DNA of 64,000 nt from Actinernus sp. WN-2022 (GCA_030867875.1 JAOWCC010001751.1:25102369-25166368), one strand, 5' to 3'. Counted from the first letter of the stretch, positions 12,201 through 24,500 are shown. Made by a program: numbers and translations. Notes: a model not told the origin generated them from the sequence alone.

Positions 12201-13866
12201 AGATCTCTGGGTATGAGATTCGCACATGCATGCAATATTCAACATTGATGGCTTCCCCGAGCCAAGGGAGCATCATTCACAACTCTATTCATATTCAAAT
12301 GAATCCAACAATTGATTTAGATAACTTAGCACTTATTCAGTATGTTTGAGGAATTGTTTTGGTTTAATTACAATGTACTAGCTCTACTTAGTGTGAAATC
12401 TGTGTTTCAGTCACAATGCCCAAGGGGGTGGGGTATTTGCTCTTAATTTGTGAAATTGGCTAAACTGCAGAATACAATTACACTGCAGTGCCAATTAAAA
12501 ATATCACTTGAAGGGTTGTGTGCAAAAAGGGTGTAAGTGACTCTTGATCACATTCTAAATTCTCCTTCAATTTCTTTGTTTCCTAAGGGAGAACTTAGAA
12601 TGTGATCAAGAATCACTTACGCCCTTTTTGCACACAGCCCTTCACTTAAAAACTTTGCTAAATTCTCTATTATATTTCAGGTGTATTTAGACTCATTCTA
12701 TTAATGATTTTGGGTTTCAAATGGTTAGGTTTCTTTTTATTTGGGGGTGACGTTTTTAGAAGGTTTGTATAAAATAAATGAGAACATGAATTATTAATTA
12801 GCTAAGTGGCATTGTATTCTGCAGTTGCTCAATGAAATTTTATTCCCCCCACATGGTGGGTTAGGGCTAGATTCCATCTGCCAGAAGAACGCAATCCCCA
12901 AATGCACTGCACTAAAAAACTTCACAGAGAGCAGGAACTGGTGTCTAATAAAGTAACGCCTGCTAATGAAACATCATGCTGCATAAAAGTTCTAAAAATG
13001 CAGCTGTTGACAGCAAATCCCTCATGGCGAAAAGGGATAGAGATGGTTAGGGTTTTAGTTCGAATCTTCGTGGAGCCTATATTTTTTTATATAGTTCAGA
13101 GAAGCATACTTGTTCGCCTAAATGTCTAAGTGCTGCTTTAGTTTGTACCCTACAAATTAGGGTATATAACAATCGAGAAAATAGTGCATTGCAATGCATT
13201 TCGGGATTGAGACCTTCTGGCGGATGGAATCTAGCCGCGACCCACATGGTGGGGCATTTGTCAGTATTTGCAAGCTATCCAGAACAAATATCCACCTATG
13301 TCCCAGGGTTGGGGGGTAGGGGTTTACTTTCACTGACCAGTGCATTATATCCTCTCGGAGATGGAAGCATCGATTGGTAAATGGCACACAACTGACAATT
13401 AAGCCCTGCCTACCCCTTTTCGTAATTGTTTTCGACTTATATGGCACTTCATAAAAAATCTACGTCAATGATCGTAAAATCCAGAACCCAACTGTACACG
13501 CAAGCTGTACCACGTGCACAATCTCCAGCAAAATATCTTAAGTGAAAGTTGTAACACAACACAATATACCTTCATTTTCTCGCCTATCTGCTTGCTGCAC
13601 AAGTTCCGGAGTTTGTTCCAGTTGTCGGCAGAATAACGAACTACAAACAAGCATTCAGTAACCCTATTAGTTCACACATAAACATGCACAGATAAAAAAA
13701 ACAAGTTAATTGTTCACCCAATTCACGTACATTTTCTCCATTGAGCATCCGCTTCGACAACTTGGTCAACCAATGTTACGTCCGAATAGCGCTTGCTTTG
13801 GTTTTCTCGTATTTTATCCGGGTTGCCCCCTTTGTCTACTCTGTAGAGATCAAGATCCAGTACCAT
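3133..13866 (-). CDS. SARS1: Cytosolic seryl-tRNA synthetase, N-terminal exons 1-4 (partial gene)
   Basis: Seryl-tRNA synthetase charges tRNA-Ser (and tRNA-Sec) with serine in the cytosol. Four minus-strand exons (13866-13731, 13640-13570, 5186-5103, 3291-3133) join in frame to give 150 residues that follow the animal cytosolic enzyme closely: it starts [14 protein letters not shown], continues through [16 protein letters not shown], then a variable acidic linker, then [12 protein letters not shown], and ends in HISNDE. This is the N-terminal region with the coiled-coil arm that grips the tRNA long variable arm; the class II catalytic core is not in the window and must lie to the left. Introns are GT-AG; the third is about 8.4 kb and loaded with mobile elements. 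The start was chosen because it matches the family start. The family is about 510 residues, so roughly 30 percent is seen here. Confidence 0.92.
3851..3985. mobile_element. MITE family M1, copy 1
   Basis: Ends AAGGGTTGTGTGCAAAAAGG and its inverse CCTTTTTGCACACAGCCCTT enclose a self-complementary 135-bp unit with no coding capacity. The same family recurs at 12511-12642, at the window edge (1-36) and, much decayed, at 37655-37750. Confidence 0.85.
4091..4581. mobile_element. hAT-like non-autonomous element
   Basis: The left end CAGGGCTTCTGACAGGATGC pairs with the right end GCATCCTGTCAGATGCCCTG. CAGGG-type ends are typical of the hAT superfamily, which makes 8-bp target duplications; a clean duplication is not visible here. 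No transposase is encoded in the 491 bp. Confidence 0.65.
5103..5186 (-). CDS. SARS1: SARS1 exon 3
   Basis: An 84-base, 28-codon exon with acceptor ACTAG and donor GTGCTA. It encodes an acidic linker ([15 protein letters not shown] and onward) in the position where animal SerRS has a variable linker between the two arm helices. It is too short to stand out as an open frame and is called from phase, splice sites and order. Confidence 0.82.
5851..6261. mobile_element. MITE with about 40-bp terminal inverted repeats
   Basis: CTATACACGACTTTCATAAT followed by GGCCGCCTCCTAATTTGCAT on the left is mirrored on the right (ATGCAAATTAGGAGGCGGCC, then ATTATGAAAGTCGTGTATAG). The unit is 411 bp and lies in SARS1 intron 3. 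Short open frames in it are not recognisable proteins. Confidence 0.85.
6788..7806. mobile_element. piggyBac-like TTAA element, copy 1
   Basis: A 1019-bp unit with ends CCCTTTCACCAC and GTGGTGAAAGGG, flanked on both sides by TTAA, the target site of the piggyBac superfamily. It is apparently identical to 8322-9340. It carries a 65-codon plus-strand frame (7506-7703) with an acidic, serine-rich tail that could be a remnant of a transposase N-terminus, but no catalytic domain, so it is non-autonomous. It is inserted next to an older repeat copy at 6440-6783. Confidence 0.88.
8322..9340. mobile_element. piggyBac-like TTAA element, copy 2
   Basis: Same length, ends and TTAA flanks as copy 1, in the same orientation and about 515 bp downstream. 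By eye I found no base difference between the copies. Either both are very recent insertions or a segment was duplicated; the different flanks favour separate insertion or gene conversion. Confidence 0.88.
9341..10603. other. SARS1 intron 3 sequence with a diverged tandem duplication
   Basis: At about 9950-10085 a segment of roughly 65 bp is present twice in tandem (CTGCCAATACCCTT..., GAGATGAGTGAGG...), with moderate divergence. Nothing else is recognised in this stretch. Confidence 0.55.
10604..11444. mobile_element. Inverted-repeat element with AAGCCGCACC ends
   Basis: TACTGTATTCACTCACGGAT followed by AAGCCGCACC at the left is mirrored by GGTGCGGCTTATCCCTGAGT then GAATACAGTA at the right. 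The 840-bp unit has no recognisable transposase. The GGTGCGGCTTAT end motif is shared with the smaller element at 22359-22603, suggesting related families. Confidence 0.75.
11445..12510. other. SARS1 intron 3 with repeat fragments
   Basis: Contains a diverged copy (about 11600-11690) of the repeat tail seen at 31170-31260, sharing AACTTTAGTTGATTA, and the foldback at 11941-12026. Other bases are unassigned. Confidence 0.5.
11941..12026. repeat. Foldback repeat (family F27)
   Basis: GAAATTTGATGTTCTTAAAA pairs with a diverged inverse arm ending ATATCAAATTTC. This is the same unit that is amplified at 26340-27930, here as a single copy. Confidence 0.75.
12511..12642. mobile_element. MITE family M1, copy 2
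   Basis: Same terminal words as copy 1 (AAGGGTTGTGTGCAAAAAGG at the left and the inverse at the right) around a self-complementary centre. It is in SARS1 intron 3, about 930 bp from exon 2. Confidence 0.85.
13570..13640 (-). CDS. SARS1: SARS1 exon 2
   Basis: A 71-base exon with acceptor TTTGTAG and donor GTATAT, coding for 23 residues including [14 protein letters not shown], the conserved arm segment of SerRS. It joins exon 1 in phase 1 and leaves in phase 0. Confidence 0.9.
13731..13866 (-). CDS. SARS1: SARS1 exon 1
   Basis: Codes for residues 1-45 plus the first base of codon 46, from the ATG at 13866-13864. It ends at a GTACGT donor. The encoded text begins [20 protein letters not shown], close to the start of animal cytosolic SerRS. 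The frame stays open upstream of the ATG, but the family start fits this Met. Confidence 0.92.
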
Positions 13867-14081
13867 TTTTACTGAGGAACGAGCCCAAAATCGCTTAAAT
13901 AAAGTATATACAGGTACACTTCGAAGCTGATGCAACTTATATGTGCAAACCGGGCGCATGCCTGACCGAGAGGTGAATGGGAACTGGGTATGAGTGAGAA
14001 GGTCAACTAGATACCACAGGGAGCCGAAACAATGTGTTTATGAGGAAAAGCGTTGCAAATTTTAGTGATCTTAGAGGTGTT

Positions 14082-14108
14082 TTTTTTTTGGGGGGGGGGG
14101 GGGGGGGT
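14082..14108. repeat. T-tract joined to G-tract
   Basis: Roughly ten T followed by about eighteen G. A similar T-to-G junction occurs at 32175-32199. Homopolymer lengths are prone to assembly error. Confidence 0.8.
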
Positions 14109-14579
14109 GTGCGACATTATAGGTGCGGGGGTAGTAACTTGTGACAGTCTGGTGAGACAGATAAATCTAGAATTTTCGTCCTTATCCGCCAGAAGACGTG
14201 AATTCAGGTTCTCGTATTGGTTCCTTTCAGTGTCCTTTGTACGTAGGAAGTTGGCTATTAGACTTCTCGCTCTTGGTTTCTATAGACTTTATAGTTGACT
14301 CGGAGCTGCGCCCCTCGGCACCAACTTTCTGCCGACAGAGACCTCGAGTTCGCAATCTAATTGTTAATTTTCACATATTAGCAGCACCTGTTAGGGATCC
14401 CAATAAAATGTTTCATTTACCGATCGCGGGTTCACGGGTCTGGATCCAAGAAAAGCCTGTTTACTAAGTCAGCTTGAAGGCGTGCCACTACGATCAAATT
14501 TTGACATATCAATGTTTTTGCATATTCATAAAGTAGAGTTGATATATTATTACCAGTTCAAATCGTTTTTCGATACAAC
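14109..14579. other. Intergenic stretch, nothing recognised
   Basis: Short open frames here overlap on the plus strand but resemble no protein family. It may be the 5' remnant of the following LINE, but I cannot show that. Confidence 0.35.
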
Positions 14580-15990
14580 GACAGGAAGTGTTAAAGGATG
14601 CACTTCCGGCGATAGCCCAAAGCCCGACTCACATCTATAACGCTAGCATTGCAAATGGTATCTTCCCAAATAACTTCAAAAAAGCAAAATTATCACCTGT
14701 CTACAAAAAAAGAATCCTCCCATGACAGAAATAATTATAGGCCAATTTCAGTCCTGCCTATTATTTCAAAACCTTTGGAAAGGCATGTTGTATCCTCTTA
14801 CCTCAACTACCTGTGTTCCCACGGGCTCCTATTCAGTAACCAGTCTGCATACCGTCCTCACCACTCCTGTGAAACAGCTCTTTTAATCCTTACGGACAAT
14901 TGGCTCAAGGCTATGGACAATAGTAACTTAGTAGGAACCGTGTTGTTAGATCTGAGTAAGGCTTTTGACTTAGTGGATCACGATATTTTGTTATCCAAGA
15001 TCTCGAAATACAACGTGAATGTCACTGAGCTTGAGTGTTTCAAGTCTTACCTCTGTCATCGTTCACAGAGATGCTCCATCTTTGGGTCGTTATCTGACCC
15101 ATTAACACTGTCCCAAGGCATCCCACAGTGATCAATCCTAGGTCCCGTCCTTTTTTCTCTCTACATGAACGATCTACCCCTGTGCCTACCCAGTACTAAC
15201 GTTGAGATATACCGCTGATGACACCGACGACACTATAGACGGCTGATGGTAGCACCGATATCATCCAACGTGACTTACAAGTGAGCCTTGATAGTGCAAG
15301 TAGCTGGTTTGCGTTAAATAAGATGATCCCCAACACAAAGAAGACGAAGCAAATACTCATTGCTACCAGACAAAAACTGCAGCACATAAACAAATCCAAT
15401 CTCGATCTGTACCTTAATGGAAAACTAATAGAGGAAGTTGATGATGAAAAACTCGTAGGTGTTAAGATTGACAAGCACCTTAGTTGGGTCAATCATACGA
15501 ACTATGTAATTCACAAGTTAACTCTAGAGTTTCTTTACTGAGTAGAGCAAAGGGCTACCTTACCCACTCCTGCAGAAAATTGCTATTCAATGCAATTGTT
15601 AAGCCCTTATTTGAATATTGTTGTACAGTTTGGGGCAACACCTCTAATGAACAATTATTAAGAATACTAAGAGTGCAAAAACGTTGCGCTAGACTGATTC
15701 TAGATGCAAGCTTTAATGATAGGTCAGTAGAACTTTTTAACAAGCTGCACTGGATTCCTATTGACGATCTCGTGCGCGTGAAGAAGCTGTGTATGATGTT
15801 TAAGATTGTTAATGGAAAGTGCCCAGAGTACTTTAATAACTCATGTATGTCGATTATTTCAAAGACACTCACAATCACTGTACTGCACTAGAGCCTCGTC
15901 TAACCTTGGGTTAGTCGTACCTATAAATAAATGCCGAACGAATTCAGGGCTTCGCCATTACTGGAACTTAGAATGTTTACTCCCAACTAG
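14580..15990 (+). pseudogene. Decayed LINE reverse transcriptase (non-LTR retrotransposon)
   Basis: Open frames at 14649-15131, 15281-15541 and 15484-15891 together follow the order of a non-LTR reverse transcriptase. Visible motifs are NNYRPISVLP, LLDLSKAFDLVDH (palm motif), the SQGIPQ turn, then KLVGVKIDKHLSW and the C-terminal thumb region with FNAIVKPLFEYCCTVWGN and LHWIPI. A stop follows SQGIPQ, and frame shifts disrupt the region that should hold the catalytic FADD-type motif. No endonuclease is seen, so the copy is 5'-truncated and dead. Confidence 0.88.
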
Positions 15991-17797
15991 TGTGAACTAA
16001 CTGGGAGAGTGCAAGTGCGAGTGAGTGCAATAAATTAAATGAGTGAAATCGCTCTAAAAATGGCATTAAAGTAGACTAAACCAAGATCTCTTGACTAAAC
16101 TTGCAAAAGTTTATAGTCTCTTGACTATAAACGTAGGTCGTTCCCTTTGTTCAGCTTTGTACAAAGGAGTGATGTCATACTCACTCAAAGCTCGCCTGCA
16201 CAACGCAACGCCTTGGAAGTATATTTCTACTAACTAGTAGTAACCAATGGTTATGCAGTGCGGGCGAGCGTATGACATCTTATTTAAACGTATATTTGGC
16301 TTGGTTTTAGTGATATGAAGAAGCCTTCCTTAAATCTTCATATTTTCTATATTTGAATAGAAAATAGACTTCGTCGATACTGTTATACGGTCTTGCATAT
16401 CTTCCTTTTTCTATTTCCAAGCAGTGATTACTTATTCTCAACCTTGTTAAGGCACTTCTACTGATGTTTTATATTTACTACTTCGTTAAGGTAACTTTCT
16501 AGTTCGTATAAGCTGATTTAAAGGTTCTATATGTTCGCAGCTTATTGCCGTTGCTTTCATGTATGGTGTTTGTGTAATTGGAGAATGGAGGAATGGACCC
16601 GAGTCGGTCAGTCGTGGGAGGAATACAAAATTCTGAAGATAGACTTCAAATTCACTTCACTTTTAAAATAATTACCGATCCCAATCCAACTGAGGAGCCG
16701 CATAGAGCGCTTTAGCCGTCTGGAGAGTGAGGGAAGATCGAGGCCTGACTGGAGAGGAGAAGAAGAAAAACAAGCCGGAGACTAGCGTCTTGCTTGTTTA
16801 GTCGTGTTTGCCTTTGGCTAGCGTCTTGTAGTTTGTTTGTTTGTTTGTTTGTTTGTGTAGCTGTGACCTTGACTGATTAACTACACGATTAACGTACTCC
16901 TATTCAAAAACGACGCTTTCGATAATTCGATTCGAATTTGTTAACACGAACCAAAGTAAAATACTGAAAAAGTGCTACCTAACAATCGCAGTACCAAATT
17001 AATGAGGTTTTTTTTCGGACCCCGATAATTCGCCGTCCCCCATCTCGCTATTACGAAAATGAGTATTGTAAACAAGTTACCTCTCATCCCCTTTACGGGT
17101 TTATGATGCCTTTTGGAGTTTAATTTTGACATATCAGTAACTGTTCCTTCCTAATTAATACTGAGCTACATAAATTTAAAATGACACCAGACCTACTACA
17201 ACCATTTTCCACAATATTTTGTTGCCCAAAGCGTCACGGCGAAGAACAAACAGTGAGCAGAAGACGCCGCATAAAAAACACACCACGCCATATACCATAA
17301 AGTATTGTTATCGGTTTAGAAAGTTTTTCTTTACCCGTCATTTCAAGTAAATAGAGAACGAACGGTAAGCTAAAGTCCCGCATCGCTAGAACAAACAATA
17401 TACCAAAACAAAACAAAAGTGAAAAGAACTTGGAACGTCTAAGAATTAGTCTCTGGAATCTCCCAGAAATTATGCTAAAGCATCAAGAGACATTGAATAA
17501 TGGTAGTTGCTTCAAAATATACTGATAATGTAACAAATAAATATTATTTTAAACAAATAAATAGATTTTTAATAAAAATCAATTATATAATAAAGTATCG
17601 AGGTTACACGGAAAAAAAATCACCACTAATAATTGATTATTTGAGCCAATAAGTTTTTGTGGAACATTTCAATTTGCTCCAAATTCCGGTAGTTTTGAAG
17701 TCAGTCTTTTGAATGAAGAAAATTACGGCAAGTAAGGGGCCTATATCTGACTGACCGGTATATATGCTCAGACCAATTTAGTTTTGAAAATGATTGT
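15991..17797. other. Intergenic stretch, low-complexity only
   Basis: A short TTTG tandem repeat lies at about 16828-16856 and a small inverted repeat around TAGTCTCTTGACTATA near 16110. No gene is supported. Confidence 0.45.
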
Positions 17798-18035
17798 TAG
17801 AGCGGATTTCGATTGACTGTCGGAAGTGTTTTGGTTTTGCGGTTACTAAGCTCTCCTATTGGCTGAGAAAGTGGACCAACCAATCAGAATCCAAAGTAAA
17901 ACCAAACGCAAATTGGTTTTGGTTTTGCTTTGGATTGTCATTAGTTCACAGGGAAGCCATTTATGAGTTACTTGTGAATACTCGCTCCTATTATTGGCTG
18001 GCTGTGGCCATGGGTAGTTTGCGAAAACCGCTCTA
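17798..18035. mobile_element. MITE-like element with AGAGCGG ends
   Basis: TTAGAGCGGATTTCG at the left is mirrored imperfectly by CGAAAACCGCTCTAA at the right, giving a unit of about 238 bp. It lies about 425 bp upstream of the start codon of the ShKT gene, so it could influence that promoter, which is only a possibility. Confidence 0.6.
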
Positions 18036-18459
18036 AAGGTAAAGTATAAAATTAACAGAGTATAACACCCAACGATTTTTTTGTTTTATAATAACGCGGG
18101 AATACCGTCGTCCGTTACAGACTCGTCGACGTACCCAATCATCACCCTGATTGCCCTGATACGTCAACTGTAACGCAAATTAATCCAGGCAGTTAATCAA
18201 GCTCCAGCGAGCAAATAAATATTGACTGCTGTTCAATTGTCCCTGATACTTCAGTATATGTTACATGTCGCGGCGTCGCATGCAACTGAGCTCCAGAGAC
18301 GTAGACACGAAACCGCCAAACAGTTTAGAGGCGTTTGAAGCCGTCAGTTCGACGAGACTCCGAGATTTGTGCATGTTCTCCAGCTGAGGGCAACAGACGC
18401 GTTTCTAAGATAAACGAACTGAGAGCCGGTTTAAAGAAAAGACAAACGGTCCCAGGAAA

Positions 18460-18535
18460 ATGACGAATGTACTGGTTGTTATTTTTGCCGGTCTTTTACT
18501 CTGCTGTATTGTTGGTCATGGAAGCGGATCTTCGG
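18460..18535 (+). CDS. ShKT-HExxH gene exon 1 (signal peptide)
   Basis: Codes for 25 residues plus one base. The text starts MTNVLVVIFAGLLLCC, a basic-free short N-region and a strong hydrophobic core, then small residues suited to signal peptidase cleavage. It ends at a consensus GTAAGT donor. The next upstream in-frame context and the short first exon fit a secreted protein. Confidence 0.8.
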
Positions 18536-21500
18536 GTAAGTACAGACTTGAGACCGGTTACTAGGTCTGAGGGACGCTTCCCTCTGATTTTCCTATAATT
18601 AAATTTGGTTCCACGTTATCTTTATCCTCTTGTCAGAGCTATAAACTCATTTACAAAGCTTGAAAATCGTGAATAGTCGTTGCTTCAAGCTTAATTCAGC
18701 TAGTGAGTTTAGGTCATGTTTGTTTAGCTACGGGGCTCGGGATCTTTAGGGAGATGTATTTTAAATACCAATGCTTTTCGTACTTTGATAATTTTCAATA
18801 TTTCTTTAAAAATTCCAACTGAGTTTTTGCTGTTTTTGTAGTAAACGGAAAACACACACAATTATCATAACGGTATGTCAGTTTATATTCGCTTCCTTCA
18901 TCTGATGTAGTTCTCGCCTTTTAAACATTCTCAACCGGACAAGCAAGTGTTATCACTCATGATAAACTGTGGAACTGGTCTTCACATTACATTTTACTGA
19001 AAACACATATAAGGAGTATCAGGAAACCGGTATAATTTTATTTGCCCGCCTTTTTTAACTGGCTTTGGTCCAACAACTGTAATTGATCTTCTAACGTCTT
19101 TTCGCACTCACCCATGACGTTATGTGTAGGGTTCATGGTTGTAGTGGGGTATGATGGCTTTCACTTGACGTCATAGCCCTTAAACAATAGATTCCTTTCC
19201 GTTGGGGGCACCAACATGGCCGCCATGCCCTTTGTCATTTGAAACTCTGGGGATTGAGTGAAAAACAACAATTGAGTTCGTGATCCCATGGGAAAGTCTT
19301 TAATTACTACTTGGATGACAAACAATCTTCAAAAACGCAGTTTTAGAAAGATTGACAATCGGTTGGAGGTGTAAAATTTCATTTACAAACAAGTTTTACT
19401 ATATAATATCACTAATTCACTATTGCTACCGATATTTTTTGTCCTCCAGTACAACCACGTGATTAAAGGCCCATTGAAACCTTACCTGGAAATTAGCATG
19501 AGCAGTTACATAAATAAATTAAGTGTCTAATTTATGCAAAGGGTCCAGGTTTAAGGTGGCCCGCGGCTATTTATTTTGGCAACGGGGGTCTTTTTAAATC
19601 GCGTTTTTGAACAGCTAAACATTATCCGATTTCTGAGATTTTTTGAACTTTTAATAAAGTATCCTCGAATACAATTAGAAAGTGATTAACAAAGAATTGC
19701 TGAAGATATAAGCGATTTTCGAAAACATTGTTTTTTTAGCAAAGAGCGTATATTTCAAAACCCAAAAGATGGATTTGTTCCATTTTACTTTCAACGAGTG
19801 CCCATCCTCCAAGGTCTGTGACAGGCAAGTTTCAGGTTAATCGGCACCATACAAGTTTCTCAACAAACGGCTGATCAATTTTAACCCGCTTAAAATATTC
19901 TGCTCATGCATCTGGTTCAACTGCCGGAGAAATATTACAGTAATAATTAAATCGTACATACCATATGGAAGTTCAATGCCACTTGAAACTTCTTTGCCAA
20001 AGTGATCAAGAAGATCGGAAAACCGTAACTAACGTTATGCGGCGAACGAAGTAAGATAGGTTATTGCTGAATATTTGCGAAAATCGAGAAATTTGTATTC
20101 TTTCGGTGTAAAACATTTCACTCGTTTGTTTTTCTTAAGTAGCATATTTTAAAGTACCTTACCGAGTTTCATCGCGCTTTGACCATACGCTTTTGAGAAA
20201 TAAAGGCTGTAAACTTCAGCTTGTGCGAGATTTCTAAAATCTAAATGCTTGGAAAACCCCTCATGTTCGCTAAGTTATTCAATGGGTTTGCTTTGAATTT
20301 CCGCACGGGTTCTGCCACTTGGGAATCGCGAGTATTTTTATAGGAAATGCGCAATATAAGTAATAAATCTTATTATTATTATTAACTCTCTCTGTCTAAG
20401 CGAAGCGCTTCACTTAGAGAGAGAGAGAGTTGCGGAGGATAGCAAAATACCCTAAAACGCCCCAAAATGCAGAAAAACACAAGAAACAGCGTGGAAGCAA
20501 ATAGGTATGTTAATTCGTACATTCAAAAGGATTTCTAAATTACTACGAATGTAGTATGTAATAACCAATGTAATATAAAGGCTGACTGCCACAAACCTGT
20601 AGCCTGGGCTGCCTGTGACGTGACCGGGAAAATACAGTTGCTACGCAAATTAAAGGCAACCCGTTCCCAGTTGTCTTTATGCGCCTGATTAGGCACAAAG
20701 ACCCCTGGGAACGGGTCGACGCAAAGGATAGTCGGAAGGCCTTGCAGTTGACGACTTTACTAAAGTAAGCGGTAACGGCATCATCAGAGTGACCTGATAT
20801 ACAAATAAGTAGTTATCAGAAGTGATGTGAACATGCTCTCGCGACATTAAAATGTGAATGAAGTTACACGATACACTTACGGATTTACTAATAGTATTCT
20901 CGAAAAAAAAACACTTAACGTAGGACGGTTATGTGAATTGTGATTGATCTTTCTTGACCCATGTTCCTTGATAAAAAATACATCGGCGGTAAGCATTGCT
21001 CTCACTTTTATGACAACGGCTCATGGCCCAACCAAGTCCAAAATTAAAACCCCAAAAATCAAACTACACGTTCCTCTCGAATAAAGCTCACCTCTGATAA
21101 CCTGGGGCAGTAGGCGGCGATGCGGAAGAAAAAGGGGAGGGATGAAGAAAAAGGAAAATTCTTCTCTACCCCTCCCCCTTCGGTCTTTATTCTACATCGC
21201 CCGCTGTCCCTGAGTACCCGAGGATGATATATATGCTAATTATAAAGTTGTTTTTGTTGGTATTAATATTTCTAGTCTGCCGCGACACTCGTAGAGAGTG
21301 CCGACTGTGGGCACATCAGGATCAATGCACCAGGAACGTATTCTTCATGGAGAGTAACTGCTGTCACGCATGTTCAGAGGCGTGTCGTGACATAAGACGT
21401 GACTGCAGTGCTGCCGCTAAGCGGGGTCGCTGTAACGACATCAGTGTGTTAACCAAATGCAAGAAGACTTGTGGAATGTGTTGTTCAAACTACAACAAGA

Positions 21501-24500
21501 AGTGTGACGTCTGGGCGCAGAAGAATCAGTGCGCAGCTAACCCGAGGTTCATGGGTCAACACTGTTTGAAAAGCTGCAAGGCCTGCTCTTCCCCAGTACG
21601 TACAGACTAGAACAAGACACCTGTACCGGATGTTAGTGTGCGTATCCCGGGGGGAGGGGGAGGGGGAGGGGGAGGGGAGAAACGGGTGACTCAACAGTTC
21701 CTGGGTACTGACACTTTTGTGTGCCAAAAATTATGTAACTCCATTTGTTCTTAAAAACATTTGAACCTTTGAACTACGGCATATATGTCCTTAGCCTTAA
21801 CGTACTAAAATTTACTGTGCCGTAACTCTGTGATTTGATTGGATCAGCAGGACAAAAACAATAGGGAAACCATTTCAAAGTCACGGTATGCCGTACAGTA
21901 ACCGTGCCGTAGTCAGTGCCGTAGTTTGTCCCACTCAAACGAAATCTGCTCTATTTTACAGTGTCGTCCATGTACCAATGCGCAGTACAGTGCGCACTGG
22001 AAGATCGAAGGCTTTCGGATCCGCGCCGAGGTTGGAGTGTTCTACCGCTGGCCAACGTTAACGCTTGCGTTAAGACAGGATTTCAAAAAGCTAAAAGCTG
22101 TCGTCCCAGCGCCCGCAGTGAAACTTCTCCAGCGCTTCTCTGGTTTGTACATCAGTAAGCTGAAGCTGTGTAGCACGTACCCGAAATGCTCTATGCCCGC
22201 TGTTGCTGATGCCTATCACGTGTCGAAAACCTGGCTGAGGCGGAACCACGGGGCCCCTGAAAAGGCTGGTCAGTAAACACAGCTAATGAGGACACTGGGA
22301 CTCATGTGATTGGGACCAAGGGGAACTAATGGGAACATATAATATAATACAATACAAACCGTAATTTACCACTTATAAGCCGCAGCATTTTGCCACAAAA
22401 TGTTGAAAATTGTGGGATTTTTTCCCCCAAGTTAGGGGTGCGGCTTATAGCCGAGTACTTTCCAAAAGTTTTCGCCAAATGTGCTCCTAAGGGTTAGGGT
22501 TAATCTTATATTAAAGCGAGACTTTTCCAAAACATTTTCAGATTTGAGTTTGTGAGGTTGCCAAAGTTGGGGGTGCGACTTATAAGTGGTAAACTACGGT
22601 AATAATGATATCAGTAATACAACAAAAGTATCATTGCCGCCAAGGAATTTTACAAGATAGAGCAGTTTGAACTTTGTTTTCCCAAATCCTAACTGTGCTA
22701 CATTGAGTTTGTCATATTGACTGTTTAGTGACGTTACTTTGTTGATTTTTTTTATTGGTCTGAGACTCAAAATTGCAATTTGACCAGCCAATTAGTGTTG
22801 TTTTTCTATGAGGTCACGCAGAGTAGCCGAGCGGCTCGGTTTCCAGCCGTGGGAGTTTCGGTGAGCCCGCGATCCTCAGTTGGAGAGGCTTTGAAGAAAC
22901 GACACCCCACATGACAGCTGAAACCGAGCCGACGCAGAGGCTCTTGACGATATTGTCTATATGTTATCGTGTGCCCTGACATACCATGGGTGTCAGAGGT
23001 TCTTGTCGCTCAGTTCTCGCATCCTACACTCGCTGATCTCGCCTTCGGACGGTCTAGAGTGCGGGAGCTCGCGGGTTCGAACCCCTGCATACGGCAGCGT
23101 ACTTGGGCCGGCAGGGACGTTGAAAGAAGCTGTGTCACGGTGAGAGACACGCGCCTTTATGTTCCAGGCCGGAACAAAATTATTTTCAGTAGTTTTCATA
23201 TAAACTGACTATCCTAACACACGTGTGGGATGGATGAAGTCAAAGTAAATGTGCAAAAATAATTAACAAACTGTGCGTAGATCTAGTCTTCAAGGAAAAT
23301 ATTGCATTTCCTTTCAATTGGGCATTAAGGAAGAGGAATAACAGCCACCAATCGAACATCGATTCCAGACATGCGCAAAACCATGACACCGAGCCTTTAA
23401 GCTATTGGTCTTGTCTCCTTCCTCTTCTTATCGATGAAGGGGAAAGAGTTAGGTAATTGTCTCATGGCACAACATCCCGCCTGGTATTCTGGAGATACTA
23501 GCAAACTCTAATGATTGTAAACTGCACGGCAGCACATTGCGTCATAATAGCAGTCCGTATCTAAAGTCCTCCCTTGTGAAGCGCGTTGGAATATACTTAT
23601 ATAGAATTTGCGCTAGCTATATAAAGATGTGTAAGGGACATTGATGACTGGATGGTTAACAACCGGCTACGATTGAATGATGACAAGACTGAGCTTATTG
23701 TTTTGAGCTCCCGGTTTAAACCACGACCAAGTATTACATCTGTTGAAGTGGGTGATGATACGATCAGACACCGGTCTACTGTTCGTAACCTGGGCGTTAT
23801 ACTTGATGAGTCCATGTCCCACGGAGATCATGTCAGTAGCATATGTAAATCTGGACACTATCACCTTAGGAATATAGGGAAAATTAGGAAATACCTTGAT
23901 GAAAAATCAACTGAAACTCTTATACATGCGTTCGTTACTGCAAAACTAGATTATTGTAATTCACTTCTTCATGGACTCACTAAGCATCAATTAGATAGAA
24001 TGCAGTCAGTATTAAATACAGCTGCTCGCATCGTTACACTTACACGTAAATATGATCACATAACCCCAGTTCTAATTAGATTGCACTGGCTGCCAGTCTC
24101 ACAGCGCATAATTTTTAAGGTTTTACTATTAGTTTATAAGGCCCTTAATGGCCTATCGCCACAATATATTACAGAACTACTCAAATATCGCCCTAATGTT
24201 CGCACGCTGCGCTCTACTGAACAGAAATTATTAGTCATTCCTAAGTCACGCACAGTCTCATATGGTGACAGAGCTTTTTCTGTAGTGGGTCCAAAAGTCT
24301 GGAATACATTACCGTTATCAATCCGCCTCTCACCAAATGTAGATATTTTTTAAAAGTCACTAAAGACACATCTTTTTAAACTAGCCTATAATTGATGTAC
24401 AATATTTTAATTTGATTTGATTTTAATTTCTTACGTCATTGTCCATAGGGAAAATTTTTAGGTTGATTATTTTTAAAAATATTGTAAATAGGTTATTTCA

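Noticed and set aside
13189..13447. Overlapping open frames on both strands between SARS1 exons 2 and 3
   Set aside because: They lie in the intron and match no protein family.
22993..23199. Open frames around a GGTTCGAACCCC motif, possible tRNA gene
   Set aside because: No cloverleaf with a correctly spaced A box could be drawn; better explained as a tRNA-derived SINE.
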